Source: Lepus europaeus
Taxonomy: Eukaryota > Chordata > Mammalia > Lagomorpha > Leporidae
Assembly: GCF_033115175.1 (NCBI RefSeq)
Contig: NC_084831.1
Coordinates: 44,114,002-44,178,001, forward strand
Reading direction: 5' to 3'
Length of the DNA stretch: 64,000 nt
Part shown: positions 63,811 to 64,000 of the stretch, one piece after another
Layout: each line of letters starts with the position of its first letter
Numbering within the stretch: the stretch's first letter is position 1
Position numbers and translations under genes: made by a program
Notes under the pieces: generated by a model
Databases searched by the model: none
What the model was told of the DNA's origin: nothing
What the model saw: the letters and a program-made list of their open reading frames with translations, nothing else

Positions 63811-64000
63811 GGACCAGCGCTGTGGCATAGTAGGTCAAGTCTCCACCTGTGGCGCCAGCATCCCATATGGGTGCCTGTTTGAGCCCCGGCTGCTCTACTT
63901 CCGATCCAGCTCTCTGCTTATGGTCTAGGAAAGCAGCAGAAGATGGCCCAAATACTTGAGCCCCTGCACCTGTGTGGGAGACCCAGAAGAAGCTCCTGGT
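63811..64000 (+). mobile_element. CSINE, older type, cut by the window end
   Basis: Head 'gggaccagcgctgtggcatagtagg' and core up to 'gaagaagctcctggt'. Confidence 0.87.

Larger units (their letters stand above)
61998..64000 (-). other. COA7: COA7 intron upstream of the terminal exon (partial)
   Basis: From the acceptor to the window end there is intronic sequence with three complete or near-complete SINEs and one cut by the window edge. 62010-62490 is unique-looking. No further COA7 exon is seen. Confidence 0.8.

Overview
This window is nuclear DNA from a mammal and almost certainly from a leporid (rabbit or hare). More than 75 copies or fragments of the lagomorph C-repeat (CSINE, a tRNA-derived SINE) cover roughly a third of the bases. 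Recognisable exons follow the order seen at human 1p32.3: GPX7, then SHISAL2A (FAM159A), both on the + strand, then COA7 (C1orf163/SELRC1) on the - strand. Family, synteny and human protein lengths are recalled from general knowledge; no search was run.

Layout. 1-7.5 kb: the end of GPX7. Exon 1 lies off the left edge, intron 1 starts in a CpG-rich stretch, exon 2 is 4370-4631, exon 3 is 6900-7063, and a poly(A) signal sits at 7482. 7.5-17.8 kb: a repeat-rich spacer with nested SINEs, an L1 tail, a Tigger-type DNA transposon remnant and MIRs. 17.9-36.6 kb: SHISAL2A, with a CpG-island first exon (ATG 18429), a transmembrane exon (26779-26918) and a last exon at 36402 whose reading frame appears disrupted relative to the human protein. 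36.6-60.6 kb: intergenic, with one GC-rich island (about 41.8-42.3 kb) carrying an RFX-type X-box, plus L1 fragments and many SINEs. 60.6-64 kb: the 3' part of COA7 (terminal coding exon 61549-61997, - strand) and its upstream intron.

The three genes are not functionally linked. GPX7 is an ER-lumen thiol peroxidase, SHISAL2A a small single-pass membrane protein, and COA7 a mitochondrial intermembrane-space Sel1-repeat factor for respiratory-chain assembly. Everything outside the exons is intron or intergenic sequence, and nearly all long open frames there are SINE-derived or GC-rich shadows.

I found no new biological system. The most useful observations are the broken C-terminal frame of SHISAL2A; a 36-nt 3'-truncated U2 snRNA retro-insertion with target-site duplications inside an L1; inverted-repeat elements split by SINEs; multi-level SINE nests; local tandem duplications; and a few candidate regulatory sites (X-box island, two CTCF-like motifs in convergent orientation, a G-run next to a splice donor). 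SINE boundaries are good to a few bases where a target-site duplication is stated and to about 10-20 bases elsewhere.
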